A DNA stretch of 64,000 bases from positions 1 to 64,000 of the forward strand of contig CAIQUZ010000014.1 of the NCBI GenBank assembly GCA_903875135.1, written 5' to 3'. The position numbers and the translations under genes are program-made. This document shows positions 47,649 to 57,593 of this stretch, piece after piece. Each line of letters begins with the position of its first letter. The first letter of the stretch is position 1. The DNA comes from an uncultured beta proteobacterium (GTDB taxonomy: Bacteria > Pseudomonadota > Gammaproteobacteria > Burkholderiales > Burkholderiaceae). The notes below the pieces were generated by a model. It made no database searches, had not been told where the DNA came from, and worked only from the letters and a program-made list of their open reading frames with translations.

Positions 47649-50509
47649 GATTCCCACATTCCTTTCCGGCAAAGCCCTCGCGCATCGCAATACTGACAGA
47701 TCTGACTTGGCCCATTTGCCACCAAAGGCTTACCTTCCCATACTTGATTTAAAACCGACGTCATTTGATCCTGTAGGTCCACTAAGGCCTCCGAATCAAG
47801 AACTTGCAGAAGTTCTCTTGCTTTATCATTTGGATTTCGCAAACTCACCCAACCAGCATCGTTCATGGTGATCGCTTGGTCAGCGTCTTGGATTAAAGCA
47901 TTGCTATACATCAATAATTGAGGATCATCATCAATGAGTTTTTGTGATTTTTTTAACTTTTCTATACTCTTAAATTTGTAATCCCATACCCGAAACTCCT
48001 GAGTACCTTTTTGATCAATCCGATCAGCTCGCCCCTTCACCAAAACCGACATGCCCTTGGCTAATGGCAAAGCAAACTCTAAATTTTTCTCCGCTTCAAC
48101 AAATTTCCAACCATTCGCTTCTTGATGCAGTTGCCACTGCACCCAATCGGGTATCTGTGCCAACCATTGCTCTTGTTCATAGAGCATCTTTCCATTTTGT
48201 TGAATACATCGATCCCAATGCTCCATCGAGATGGCTTCTAGTTCTTTTTTCATCCAAAGCCGTTGCGCATCAAGATTCTGAAATGATGGTTGTTTTGCAT
48301 AAGAGCGATAAAAATATTTCAACACCTCATGCAGCAAAGTGCCAATCGAACCAAATTCCGAAATATCTTGCAATGCTTTCGGTGATCGTAATTTCAATAT
48401 GTACTGCACAAAAAATCGATAAGGACAAGATCGCAGACTTTGGTAAGAACTCGGACTGATATAAGTTGGCAATAATTTTGCATCAGCAACCTGAGTACTT
48501 GCTGAATAAATCCCTTGACTTTGTATCTCTCCAATCGGTAAAACAACAGAAGCATCTTTGAAGCTAGGCAGTCCCAATTGCAAACGTGTTAACCAAGCCG
48601 CTGGGCGATTCACTTCTTGGGCCTTTTGATATTCTTGCCATATAAAATCTACATGCCGATGCGCCATTAATAATTGAGATAAATCTCTTGCTTGTGAAAG
48701 ATATTCATAAACGGGTAATTGATCATCTAGAGCTTTTAACATCGCTCTAGAAAAAATGGATCCGTGATCAGGCTGACTCGGTAGTTGTCGATCGTCACAA
48801 CCCACCATCACCACGGCATCAAAATAATTTAAGCGGATGGAAGCTAATGGAATAATTGAAATCCGCACCGTCTGATATGCTAGCTCCTGGATAAAAGAGG
48901 CCTGCTCCATCCATGTATCAAACAAACTGATCCAACTACTTGCATTGATGTGGGCTTTCTCCAGCAAACTTAATTGCTCGAACTCTTTTAACACGCTTTG
49001 ACCTGCAGGATCCTCCTGAAGAGCATCGATCATACCAAATTGAGTGAGATGAAGTTTGAACAATGTAACCCAATCATGGCTAGATTGATAGGCGCCCTGC
49101 CATTGAGTTGCCAAATCTCGCAAATACAACATTAATTTCTGCGAATACGCAAGGTAATGCAATTGCTGAGCTTCATCATGCTGATCTCTCTGGTCTGGTT
49201 CAAAAACCTGAGCCCACTCGCTCCACTCACTACCAGACGTCCTTGACAATAAAGTACGCTCAATAAACCAGGCAAATGGTTCAGCTTCTAAATCACCATG
49301 CTCTGTTAACTGAGCAATGATCGAAGACCAGTTGATGAAAGGATTTTTTAAAAAACCAAGTAAGGTGGATAAGTTTGGCCCCACCCCAGAGTTCATTAAC
49401 TCTAAAAAACTATGAACGGCGGCAGCTGCACTCGTGGTGGATAACTTCCAGCCAGTCTGATCGGACACTGTCAAGTTTGGCCCCAAACGATCGAGCAAAG
49501 CACGAACCCTTCTCGCCACTAAACGATCTTGAGCAATTAAGGCAATGCGGTATCGCTTCGCCTCGATATGTTCTCGGATACAAGCTAGCGCTCCCCATGC
49601 CATTTTTTCAAAACTGGGCTGCGCAATTAATCGCCACCGATGATCTTTCATACTTGAGCGGTTATCCACGATTTGCTGCTGAGTTTGCTCATCTAACTGA
49701 TCAAACTGTCCTTGAACACACTCTGGCCATAAAGAACCCACGGTCCAATCCATGGATAGTTTCAGAACCGGTTGATGCTTTGAGTGCTCCTCTAAATACA
49801 ATTCCTGGATTCTTACTAAGCTGGGTAATGGTGTGGTCATCTCAATCCAGACCAACGGTTGGCACCGACTGATCTTCACCAATTCTCTTTGACGAAGTTG
49901 ATATGCCATCGCCTCACGAACTAGAGGATCTTCCGTCGAAGTTAAATACTTCCAAAAAGCTAAAATTAAAGAGCCTTCGTCTTGCAATAAACCTTGACCT
50001 ACTGTTGGGTAAGCTTGCAAAATCGCTTGGTTAAACTCGTGTTGCGCTGCTTGATAAATGTCTTCAATATTTTCATTACCCTGAAACACAAATGAAAAAT
50101 GCGACCTCGTCAAAAAATCACTGGCTTGCACTATCGCTTTAACTAGAGCCCACTTACCACCTTCACCTAAAGCCCCAAATTTCTCTTGAATTTTAGGGTA
50201 TTTTGCCAATTGTGCATAAACCATTTCCCAACGCTGTAACGCCGTCTTCACTGGTGGAAAATGCATCAAACTCGGCGTTTGGGATAACCACTGTTGTAAT
50301 CCTAGTATTTTGGGCAAAAAAACTAACTTAGGTGGCATGTTCACAGGTCTTGTAAGCTCTAATTGTTGACGCAAAGCCGTGATGGGGCCATTCGTAGTGA
50401 TGAGTACGAGGGGCGTTTGCTCAGACTGTTGCGTAAACGCCCAAACTTGTTGAGCAATATCGTTTAAAGCTGTTTCATGAGGTGAAATCGCTTTTTCAAC
50501 CATTGGCAT
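47645..50509 (-). CDS. addB: AddB-like PD-(D/E)XK nuclease with Fe-S cysteines
   Basis: A 954-residue partner of the adjacent helicase. The N-terminal part is helicase-like but lacks a clear Walker A, as in AddB. The C-terminal nuclease domain contains GRADRIDQ and RVWDYKFKS; a Cys in RSCPYRFF and three in the last 20 residues (CQYCDARGLC) match the split 4Fe-4S cluster of AddB-type nucleases. It begins about 115 bases from the divergent trxA and is the first gene of the operon. Confidence 0.82.
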   Translation of the reverse strand: MPMVEKAISPHETALNDIAQQVWAFTQQSEQTPLVLITTNGPITALRQQLELTRPVNMPPKLVFLPKILGLQQWLSQTPSLMHFPPVKTALQRWEMVYAQLAKYPKIQEKFGALGEGGKWALVKAIVQASDFLTRSHFSFVFQGNENIEDIYQAAQHEFNQAILQAYPTVGQGLLQDEGSLILAFWKYLTSTEDPLVREAMAYQLRQRELVKISRCQPLVWIEMTTPLPSLVRIQELYLEEHSKHQPVLKLSMDWTVGSLWPECVQGQFDQLDEQTQQQIVDNRSSMKDHRWRLIAQPSFEKMAWGALACIREHIEAKRYRIALIAQDRLVARRVRALLDRLGPNLTVSDQTGWKLSTTSAAAAVHSFLELMNSGVGPNLSTLLGFLKNPFINWSSIIAQLTEHGDLEAEPFAWFIERTLLSRTSGSEWSEWAQVFEPDQRDQHDEAQQLHYLAYSQKLMLYLRDLATQWQGAYQSSHDWVTLFKLHLTQFGMIDALQEDPAGQSVLKEFEQLSLLEKAHINASSWISLFDTWMEQASFIQELAYQTVRISIIPLASIRLNYFDAVVMVGCDDRQLPSQPDHGSIFSRAMLKALDDQLPVYEYLSQARDLSQLLMAHRHVDFIWQEYQKAQEVNRPAAWLTRLQLGLPSFKDASVVLPIGEIQSQGIYSASTQVADAKLLPTYISPSSYQSLRSCPYRFFVQYILKLRSPKALQDISEFGSIGTLLHEVLKYFYRSYAKQPSFQNLDAQRLWMKKELEAISMEHWDRCIQQNGKMLYEQEQWLAQIPDWVQWQLHQEANGWKFVEAEKNLEFALPLAKGMSVLVKGRADRIDQKGTQEFRVWDYKFKSIEKLKKSQKLIDDDPQLLMYSNALIQDADQAITMNDAGWVSLRNPNDKARELLQVLDSEALVDLQDQMTSVLNQVWEGKPLVANGPSQICQYCDARGLCRKGMWES

Positions 50510-50561
50510 GATAATTATTCGAAGAATTTACAAGAGAGTTAAAATCAAGTTAAGATAAAGG

Positions 50562-50589
50562 TTGATTCATTTCACATCTATCTTATCTT
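50562..50589 (+). promoter_or_regulatory. Probable trxA promoter
   Basis: TTGATT (-35) and TATCTT (-10) are separated by 16 bases, placing transcription start about 30 bases before the trxA ATG. The rest of this short divergent region is AT-rich. Confidence 0.45.
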
Positions 50590-50625
50590 ACAAATCATCT
50601 TATTTAATGTTATTGAGGAAGCCGC

Positions 50626-50952
50626 ATGAGCGAAGCGATTAAACATATTACTGACAGTTCTTTTGAAGCTGATGTTGTTCAAGCAGGTAAACCTGTTTTG
50701 GTCGACTTTTGGGCCGAATGGTGTGGCCCATGCAAGATGATTGCCCCGATTCTTGAAGAAGTGGCTAAAGAGTATGGCGATAAAATTCAAATTGCCAAAA
50801 TTAATGTTGATGAAAATCAAGAGATTCCAGCTAAATTTGGCATTCGTGGCATACCTACCTTGATCCTATTCAAAAATGGTGAAATCGCTGCTCAAAAAGT
50901 GGGCGCTCTTGCAAAATCCCAATTAACGGCGTTTTTAGACTCCAACCTATAA
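50626..50952 (+). CDS. trxA: Thioredoxin 1
   Basis: The 108-residue protein has the active site WCGPCKM and the full thioredoxin fold sequence ([29 protein letters not shown]). It reduces protein disulfides in the cytoplasm. A GAGGA ribosome binding site precedes the ATG. It is followed by a hairpin and then rho, the conserved trxA-rho order. Confidence 0.97.
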   Translation: MSEAIKHITDSSFEADVVQAGKPVLVDFWAEWCGPCKMIAPILEEVAKEYGDKIQIAKINVDENQEIPAKFGIRGIPTLILFKNGEIAAQKVGALAKSQLTAFLDSNL

Positions 50953-50962
50953 TTTCTTATTC

Positions 50963-50996
50963 ACCCCTACTGTTGTTTTTTAGTAGGGGTTTATTG
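50963..50996 (+). terminator. Hairpin after trxA
   Basis: ACCCCTACT and AGTAGGGGT form a perfect nine-base-pair stem with a ten-base loop; the following tract is only TTTATT, so this may be a partial or weak terminator. Confidence 0.6.
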
Positions 50997-51080
50997 AATG
51001 ATTCAAAAAACTAGTGTTAGAATCCTATCAATAATAGATTCATTACTGTTAATTGATTTCTATCTGTTGCCACTCGGCAA

Positions 51081-51187
51081 GCTCTCCCAAATACTCCTAT
51101 TGATAATTACTTTACCTACACTCTTAACCACTCCCTCCGAAGATCTCCTTCTCGTTTCCCTTCCTTTCTTACTCCAAAAAAAATCCT
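51081..51187 (+). promoter_or_regulatory. C-rich, G-poor rho leader (candidate rut site)
   Basis: The last 107 bases before rho contain many C residues and very few G residues on the sense strand, with repeated YC dinucleotides (for example CTCCCTCCG, CTCCTTCTCG, CCCTTCC). Such unstructured C-over-G stretches are what Rho binds, and rho is known to be autoregulated by attenuation in its own leader in enteric bacteria. No ribosome binding site is visible before the rho ATG (AAAAAAAATCCT). Confidence 0.5.
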
Positions 51188-52450
51188 ATGCAACTGACTG
51201 AATTAAAAATTCTGCACGTTTCTCAATTATTAGAAATGGCCGCCTCCCTTGAAATCGAAAATACACAAAGGATGCGCAAACAAGAACTCATGTTTGCCAT
51301 TCTCAAAAATCGTGCAAAAAATGGAGAAACCGTTTTCGGTGATGGTGTATTAGAGGTATTGCCTGACGGCTTTGGCTTCTTAAGATCCCCTGAATCTTCC
51401 TACCTGGCATCGCCAGATGACATTTATATCTCACCGGCGCAAATCCGACGCTTTAACCTGCATACTGGTGATGGTGTTGAAGGAGAAGTAAGAACTCCAA
51501 AAGAAGGCGAACGTTACTTTGCTCTCGTCAAAGTCGATAAGGTCAATGACATTGCTCCAGAGGCTCTCAAAAACCGCATCATGTTTGAAAACTTAACGCC
51601 ACTCCATCCAGATCGTCCAATGTTGTTAGAGCGTGACATTAAGGCTGAGGAAAATTTAACTGGCCGTATTATTGATATGATCTCGCCAATTGGGTTTGGG
51701 CAGCGCGGCTTAATTGTCGCCTCACCAAAATCCGGCAAAACCGTGATGATGCAACACGTGGCCCATGCGATTTCTACCAATCACCCAGATGCAATTTTGA
51801 TTGTTTTACTCGTTGACGAACGTCCAGAAGAAGTGACCGAAATGCAACGCTCCGTGCGCGGCGAAGTGGTCGCCTCAACGTTTGATGAACCCGCAGTTCG
51901 TCACGTTCAGGTTGCCGAAATGGTGATCGAGAAAGCGAAACGTCTCGTTGAAATGAAAAAAGATGTCATCATTTTGCTAGACTCGATTACGCGTCTTGCT
52001 CGTGCCTACAATACCGTCGTACCCTCCTCTGGCAAAGTACTCTCTGGTGGTGTGGACGCAAATGCCTTACAACGACCCAAACGTTTTTTTGGTGCCGCTC
52101 GTAATATCGAAGAAGGAGGCTCTCTAACCATCATCGCTACCGCATTAATCGAAACAGGTAGCAGAATGGATGACCTCATCTATGAAGAATTTAAAGGGAC
52201 CGGTAACTTAGAGGTTCACTTAGAGCGCCGTCTCGCTGAACGTCGTGTCTATCCAGCAATTAACCTCAATAAATCCGGCACCCGTCGCGAAGAACTCCTC
52301 ATTAAACCGGATATTTTGCAAAAAGTTTGGGTACTGCGCAAACTGCTGTCCGATATGGATGATATCGAGGCAATGAACTTTATCGTAGATAAACTCAAGT
52401 CAACGAAAAATAACTCCGAATTTTTCGACATGATGCGTAGAGGCGGTTAA
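51188..52450 (+). CDS. rho: Transcription termination factor Rho
   Basis: A 420-residue hexameric RNA-dependent ATPase: N-terminal cold-shock-like RNA-binding domain with [14 protein letters not shown]-loop [24 protein letters not shown] and the Q/R-loop regions further on. It ends transcription at C-rich sites. Length matches the family without an insertion. Confidence 0.98.
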   Translation: MQLTELKILHVSQLLEMAASLEIENTQRMRKQELMFAILKNRAKNGETVFGDGVLEVLPDGFGFLRSPESSYLASPDDIYISPAQIRRFNLHTGDGVEGEVRTPKEGERYFALVKVDKVNDIAPEALKNRIMFENLTPLHPDRPMLLERDIKAEENLTGRIIDMISPIGFGQRGLIVASPKSGKTVMMQHVAHAISTNHPDAILIVLLVDERPEEVTEMQRSVRGEVVASTFDEPAVRHVQVAEMVIEKAKRLVEMKKDVIILLDSITRLARAYNTVVPSSGKVLSGGVDANALQRPKRFFGAARNIEEGGSLTIIATALIETGSRMDDLIYEEFKGTGNLEVHLERRLAERRVYPAINLNKSGTRREELLIKPDILQKVWVLRKLLSDMDDIEAMNFIVDKLKSTKNNSEFFDMMRRGG

Positions 52451-52579
52451 TAAAGCGCTTTTTGAGCAAAAAAATGGCTTAAAAGCTTAATTTATGTCAT
52501 AATTATCGTTTTAGTGGGCAAGTATTGCATCGGAGATTCTTCCCTTGTCATGGCTACCTCAACTTTTTAAGGAACTTTT

Positions 52580-52852
52580 ATGAAACCAAGCATTCACCCT
52601 GACTATAAAGAAGTTGTTTTTGTTGACGTATCGAACAACTTTAGTTTTAAAACTCGCTCTACGATCAATACCAAAGAAAAAATTGTTTGGGAAGATGGTA
52701 AAGAGTACCCTTTGGCGAAAATTGAAACATCTTCAGAATCACACCCGTTTTATACAGGTACCCAAAAAATTATGGATACCGCTGGACGTGTTGAGAAATT
52801 TAAGCAAAAATTTGGCGCAAGAGCTAGCGGTAAAGCTTCAGTAAAAAGCTAA
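52580..52852 (+). CDS. rpmE2: 50S ribosomal protein L31 type B
   Basis: The 90-residue protein begins [17 protein letters not shown] and has the [21 protein letters not shown] core. The zinc-binding cysteines of type A L31 are missing, which marks the zinc-independent type B form. AAGGA precedes the ATG, and a strong hairpin terminator follows. The 129 bases after rho show a CATAAT hexamer that could be a -10 box, without a good -35. Confidence 0.96.
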   Translation: MKPSIHPDYKEVVFVDVSNNFSFKTRSTINTKEKIVWEDGKEYPLAKIETSSESHPFYTGTQKIMDTAGRVEKFKQKFGARASGKASVKS

Positions 52853-52870
52853 CTCTATCAGCAACGCATG

Positions 52871-52896
52871 AAGGCAGCCTTTTGGCTGCCTTTTTT
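52871..52896 (+). terminator. Rho-independent terminator after rpmE2
   Basis: AAGGCAGCC and GGCTGCCTT pair perfectly around TTTT and are followed by a run of Ts. It ends only nine bases before the next start codon, so the following gene depends on read-through or on a promoter within or before this hairpin. Confidence 0.88.
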
Positions 52897-52904
52897 ATTA
52901 AAAA

Positions 52905-54632
52905 ATGAATAAAACCTTAAAACTCACTGCAGCATCTACTGCAAGTATGCCGCGGATCATTATTTTGACGGTGACCTGTATTTATGCTTTGTCGGGTTTA
53001 TTTGGCCACGACCCCTGGAAAAATGATGATGTTGTAGGTTTTGGTGCGATGTGGATGGTCGCTTATGGCAATGTTCATGACGTCCTCTTTCCGCACATCA
53101 CTGGACGAGATATCTTACTTGGACCGCCATTACCCTATTGGATTGGCGGTCTATCGATTCAATATCTAGGACCTCTGATTGGTGAGGTCAATGCTGCCAG
53201 ACTAACAAGTGGGGTCTTTTTCTTAGCATCAACCCTTGCCATTTGGTACGCGACCTATCTCCTTGGTCGTAGGAAAGAGGTTCAACCCATGGCCTTTGCT
53301 TTAGGTGGCGAACCAACACCCAAAGAATTCGGCAAAACGATTGCCGATGGTGCGGTACTGATATTTTTGGCATGTGTCGGCTTAGCCATCCGTGTTCACG
53401 AAGCATCCCCCTTGCTAACGGAATTATTCGGCGTCTGTTTTTTGATCTATGGCGTCGTTAGAGGATTTGATAAACCCATACAAGGAGGTGTTATCGGCGG
53501 TATAGCCATCGGCATGATTGCCCTATCAGGAAGCTTGTGGACGGCACTGTTGCTGAGCATCCCTAGCCTCTTGAGCATCCTCCTGCTTCACTCTAAAAAG
53601 ACCTCGATGAAAATGTTGTTGGTTTTTATCATAACGACCTGCTTCATGTTATCCATCTGGCCACTGACTTGGAAATTAAGCGCCGCTTCACCTGAACAAA
53701 TCAGGCAGGTCATGCCAATTTGGTGGGGGCAATACGAATTTATAGGCTGGATTAACTTAGATTCGATTGAGTTTTTGGGGATTAACTTTTGGAGTTATAC
53801 CTGGCCTGTTTGGCCTTTATTCTTTTGGGGTGTTTATATCGGTTATAAAAATACCATATCGAGTTGGCGCAGTGCGCATCTCATGATCCCCGGATCACTA
53901 TTCATCGCACAGCTGATCTTAATGATTTTTAATCAAGATCTGAATGAACGATTTTTAATGTTACTTATTCCTCCCATGGCGATTCTTGGCGCTTTTGGCT
54001 TACCCTATTTACGACGTGGTCTCATCAGCTTTATCGACTGGCTTTCACTTCTTTCATTTACGATCGTGGCTGGCTTTATTTGGGTGATTTGGTTTGCCAA
54101 ATTAACCGGTGTTCCTGCGGTAACCGCAAATAATATAGCGCGTTATCTGCCAGGCTTTGTGGCGACCTTTGAACCTCTCGAGCTGATCATCGCGTTGATC
54201 ATTACCTTCATTTGGGTGATGATCGTGCGCTGGCGAATCTCTCGAGCACCCAAAGCAATTTGGCGTTGCCTGGTGATCTCAGCCTCAGGCACTACCCTGA
54301 TGTGGGTCCTCTTAATGACTTTATGGTTACCAACGATTAACTATGCCAAAACATATCAATCGGTGGCGCAACGTTTTGCAAAAGCATTACCGACAAAAAT
54401 AGACTGTGTTGATAGCAGCTTTTTAGGAGACGCTCAACTAGCCTCTTTCGCCTACTTTACAAAACTTCCTCTGGAAGATAATCAAACCTGTGAATTTAAA
54501 CTCACCCACTCTTCAGAAGAGGCTAGAGCCTTTGCGATATTAAATCATCAACGTTTAACACTCATCTGGGAAGATCGTCGTGAAAGCGATAAAGACGAAC
54601 GTTTACGACTCTACCGCGTCACTCAAAAATAA
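52905..54632 (+). CDS. GT39/ArnT-like integral membrane glycosyltransferase
   Basis: The 575-residue protein has about ten or more membrane segments spread along its length and an early acidic loop (GHDPWKNDD near 35-43) comparable to the catalytic periplasmic loop of ArnT/PMT enzymes, followed by LGPPLPYWIGG and AARLTSG, both typical of the family. These enzymes use polyprenyl-linked sugars to modify lipid A or proteins. The acceptor is unknown. The MATE gene starts ten bases later, so they are probably co-transcribed. Confidence 0.72.
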   Translation: MNKTLKLTAASTASMPRIIILTVTCIYALSGLFGHDPWKNDDVVGFGAMWMVAYGNVHDVLFPHITGRDILLGPPLPYWIGGLSIQYLGPLIGEVNAARLTSGVFFLASTLAIWYATYLLGRRKEVQPMAFALGGEPTPKEFGKTIADGAVLIFLACVGLAIRVHEASPLLTELFGVCFLIYGVVRGFDKPIQGGVIGGIAIGMIALSGSLWTALLLSIPSLLSILLLHSKKTSMKMLLVFIITTCFMLSIWPLTWKLSAASPEQIRQVMPIWWGQYEFIGWINLDSIEFLGINFWSYTWPVWPLFFWGVYIGYKNTISSWRSAHLMIPGSLFIAQLILMIFNQDLNERFLMLLIPPMAILGAFGLPYLRRGLISFIDWLSLLSFTIVAGFIWVIWFAKLTGVPAVTANNIARYLPGFVATFEPLELIIALIITFIWVMIVRWRISRAPKAIWRCLVISASGTTLMWVLLMTLWLPTINYAKTYQSVAQRFAKALPTKIDCVDSSFLGDAQLASFAYFTKLPLEDNQTCEFKLTHSSEEARAFAILNHQRLTLIWEDRRESDKDERLRLYRVTQK

Positions 54633-54642
54633 TTGGAATTCC

Positions 54643-56043
54643 ATGATTAGTTCTTTGTCGAAAATTTTGCCCCGACTGCAACGAGACGTCCCAAAAATCT
54701 TGCATTTAGCAACGCCCATTTTATTAGGTCAACTTGCTGTTATTGCTTTTGGCGTGATGGATACCGCAATGACGGCGCGATTTTCTACAGACGATCTTGC
54801 TGCCCTCGGGCTTGCCTCTTCAATCTTCATCAGTATTTACGTTGGTCTGACAGGGGTACTTTCGGCTCTGAATTCCATTGGCGGTCAGTTATTTGGCGCC
54901 AAAAAATATCTTGATATCGGCGAAGATACCCGCCAAACCCTATGGCTAGCCATGTGTACATCATTCGTTGGTATTATGGTTTTACTCCACCCAGGACCGT
55001 TTATCGCTATCGGTGATGTGTCTCCCAATATTGAAGCAAAAGCAAGACTCTATCTAGAAATACTGGCCTTTGGTACTCCCGGAACGATGATTATGCGGAC
55101 CTACATGGCTCTTCATAATGCGATTTCCATGCCTAAAGTCATCACAAAATTACAAGTCATCGGCTTGATGCTCAAAGTTCCTCTTAATTATTTGTTTATT
55201 TTTGGTGGCTTTGGTATACCGGCCATGGGTGGTCCTGGCTGTGCACTAGCCTCTGTCATTGTGCAATGGTTTTGGGTCATCACACTAACTACCCTCATCT
55301 GCACCCAAGATCGCTACAAACCTTTTGGTATTTTTGCAAAATTTAGCTGGCCCAACTGGCCACGCATCTGGAACATCCTCAAACTCGGCGCACCAATTGG
55401 CTTTAGTTATTTAATTGAGGTGACTTCATTTGCCTTTATGGCATTATTTATTATTCGTTTTGGGACCAGCGTTTTAGCAGGACATCAAGTCATCGCTAAT
55501 ATGGGCACTGTTCTTTATATGGTGCCATTATCCTTGTCGATTGCAACCATGACGGTGATCGCACAACATCTCGGTGCTCAAGAGCCACATCAAGCGGAAC
55601 AAGTAGGTTGGTCGGCTGTGATTTTTATCACGAGTGTGAGTGTCATTATCGGTATCGTCGTCTGGTTCTTACAAGACTTCTTATTAGACCTCTACGCCCC
55701 ACGACCTGAAGCTCGTATTATGGCCAAAAAACTCTTTATCTTCATTGCGGTGTATCAAATGGCAGATGCGCTTCAAGTTGCTGCCGCTTTTATTTTGAGA
55801 GGCTATCGGGTCGCATTTTGGCCAATGCTCATCTACGCGGGATCCCTGTGGGGAGTCGGCTTGTTAGGCGGTTATCTGATGGCCTTTAATAAAATTCATT
55901 TTGTGCCAGATTTCTTTCATGGTGCAGCTGGCTTTTGGGCAGGCAATAGTATCAGCCTTGCTATCGCAGCAACACTGCTTCTCAGCCTATTCCGAGTTAC
56001 TGCTAGGAAAATGGAACGTGAAGGCGTAAAGCTGCCGCTCTAG
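54643..56043 (+). CDS. MATE family efflux transporter
   Basis: A 466-residue protein with about twelve membrane segments arranged as two halves. ATPILLGQLAVIAFGVMDTAM at the start and AGHQVIANMGTVLYMVPLSLS in the second half are MATE-type. NorM relatives export cationic drugs with sodium or protons. I chose the ATG with GGAA upstream; an earlier one lies within the glycosyltransferase gene. The stop codon directly abuts the stop of the convergent Bug-type gene. Confidence 0.9.
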   Translation: MISSLSKILPRLQRDVPKILHLATPILLGQLAVIAFGVMDTAMTARFSTDDLAALGLASSIFISIYVGLTGVLSALNSIGGQLFGAKKYLDIGEDTRQTLWLAMCTSFVGIMVLLHPGPFIAIGDVSPNIEAKARLYLEILAFGTPGTMIMRTYMALHNAISMPKVITKLQVIGLMLKVPLNYLFIFGGFGIPAMGGPGCALASVIVQWFWVITLTTLICTQDRYKPFGIFAKFSWPNWPRIWNILKLGAPIGFSYLIEVTSFAFMALFIIRFGTSVLAGHQVIANMGTVLYMVPLSLSIATMTVIAQHLGAQEPHQAEQVGWSAVIFITSVSVIIGIVVWFLQDFLLDLYAPRPEARIMAKKLFIFIAVYQMADALQVAAAFILRGYRVAFWPMLIYAGSLWGVGLLGGYLMAFNKIHFVPDFFHGAAGFWAGNSISLAIAATLLLSLFRVTARKMEREGVKLPL

Positions 56044-57021
56044 TTATTCAGGGCGAATATTTTGCCGAGCCGCCACTTTCGATAAACTTTCAATGTCTTT
56101 GGCGACTCGCGCTTTAAATTCAGCAGGGGAACTGGCATAAGGCTTCCCACCAAAATCGATTAAGCGCTGACGAAACTCTGGTTCGCTCACAATCGCACGC
56201 ACCTCTTTATTAATCCGCTCAATGATCTCTGGGGGCATATTGGGTGGTCCAGCAACACCGAGCCATGATTCGTAATTTACCTCAGGATAAAGATCGGCTA
56301 CAGTACCTATACTCGGAATGGGGGAGGATCCTTTAGGGGCTGTCGTCGCTAATATCTTGACGCGCTTATCACGATATAAAGAAGCAGTTAATGTCATCGT
56401 ATCAATCATCACATCAACACGCCCTCCTAATAACTCCTGAAACGGTTGCGTGCCACCCTTAAAAGGAACATGAATCACGTTCACCTTTGCCTCAGAAAAC
56501 GTCCACTCACCAACTACATGCATGGCTGATCCAACACCGACCGACGAATAACTATATTTACCTGGCTCATTGCGAGCGGCTTGAATAAAGTCGCTTAAGT
56601 TATTAAATTTAGAATCTGGTAACACAGTAAATGCAATCGGATACATGGTGACCATGCTCATCCAAGAAAAATCATTGACAGGGTCATACGGTAAACCTTT
56701 AGTTCGAACCGCCGCAGTACTCGCATGCGCACTCGGTGCAAAGTACAAGGTATATCCATCCGGTGATGCCTTAGCTGCTAAATCCGTGGCAATAATACCC
56801 CCCGCTCCTGGATGGTTTTCAACAATCACATTTTGTCCTAAACGATCGCCTAAACTTCTCGCTACCAAGCGAGCAATAATATCGGAGCCACCACCTGGGG
56901 CATAACCTAATAACATTCGAATCGGTTTATTGGGCCAAGAAGGATCCATGGGTTTGGCAGCCATTGTTGGTTGCGCAGCAAAGAATGCAAGCATACAACT
57001 CAAAGTAGCAATGATACGCAT
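56044..57021 (-). CDS. Bug-type (TTT) substrate-binding protein 1
   Basis: This 325-residue periplasmic protein has a signal peptide (cleavage near TMAA at about 20) and Bug-family features: WPNKPIRMLLGYAPGGGSDIIAR, VIVENHPGAGG and a central HVPFKGGTQPFQELLGG. Bug proteins bind small carboxylates or amides for tripartite tricarboxylate transporters or signalling; no TctA/TctB genes occur nearby. Its ATG overlaps the VOC-protein stop as TAATG. Confidence 0.9.
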   Translation of the reverse strand: MRIIATLSCMLAFFAAQPTMAAKPMDPSWPNKPIRMLLGYAPGGGSDIIARLVARSLGDRLGQNVIVENHPGAGGIIATDLAAKASPDGYTLYFAPSAHASTAAVRTKGLPYDPVNDFSWMSMVTMYPIAFTVLPDSKFNNLSDFIQAARNEPGKYSYSSVGVGSAMHVVGEWTFSEAKVNVIHVPFKGGTQPFQELLGGRVDVMIDTMTLTASLYRDKRVKILATTAPKGSSPIPSIGTVADLYPEVNYESWLGVAGPPNMPPEIIERINKEVRAIVSEPEFRQRLIDFGGKPYASSPAEFKARVAKDIESLSKVAARQNIRPE

Positions 57022-57584
57022 TAGGCCTCCCCTTGTGGATTCATGTTGATTTTCATTTTTTGCAACCACTCCTCACGCGTACAAAAACCAGGACGCGACT
57101 TGGCGCTTTGATAGGCAATATCCATGATTTTTTCCTCAGACAAATCAAAATCAATCACTTCACGCAAGGGTTGTTCACAGTACCAAGGTGTATCAAAAAA
57201 GATCTCAATGCGATTCCCCTCTGGATCACGAAAGTAAATGGATAAAGCATTACCATGACAAATCGAGACCAGATCGTGTGTTCCTGCATTTGCTAAAGCA
57301 CGATCACGAAACATTTTAAGGTACGTAATATTCGGCACTCGAAAAGAAATCTGATTAATCGGATTAAAACTTAAGCTTTGCGGACGACCATTCGCAATCA
57401 CAATTTGATGATGCTCTTTATCGCTGCGACTCATAAACCGAAGTTCCGTATTACCCAACCGACCTTGATCGGTGATTTTGAAGTCTAAAACCTCTTGGTA
57501 ATAATTGGCAATCAGATCAATATCGTGGACAGCAAAACCCATATGACTCAGTTGCAGGGCATCTTGAGGAAGTGACTTCAACAT
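57021..57584 (-). CDS. VOC family protein (glyoxalase/extradiol dioxygenase-like)
   Basis: The 187-residue protein has two beta-alpha-beta-beta-beta modules with LSHMGFAVHDIDLIANYY at the start, and ends with SIYFRDPEGNRIEIFFDTP, the C-terminal VOC metal-site motif with Glu. His 14 and that Glu could bind metal; the reaction is unknown. It lies between two Bug-type binding protein genes, overlapping one, which suggests it acts on the compound they bind. Confidence 0.87.
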   Translation of the reverse strand: MLKSLPQDALQLSHMGFAVHDIDLIANYYQEVLDFKITDQGRLGNTELRFMSRSDKEHHQIVIANGRPQSLSFNPINQISFRVPNITYLKMFRDRALANAGTHDLVSICHGNALSIYFRDPEGNRIEIFFDTPWYCEQPLREVIDFDLSEEKIMDIAYQSAKSRPGFCTREEWLQKMKINMNPQGEA

Positions 57585-57593
57585 ATTGAACCT

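Noticed and set aside
50550-50590. Inverted repeat TAAGATAA ... TTATCTTA upstream of trxA
   Set aside because: Eight-base arms 25 bases apart in an AT-rich stretch can arise by chance and one arm is mostly the -10 box.
50998-51201. A 67-codon plus-strand reading frame for a hydrophobic peptide between trxA and rho
   Set aside because: It runs into rho, has no ribosome binding site, and its Leu/Ser/Pro-rich composition follows from the CT-rich leader. A leader peptide is possible but there is nothing to support it.
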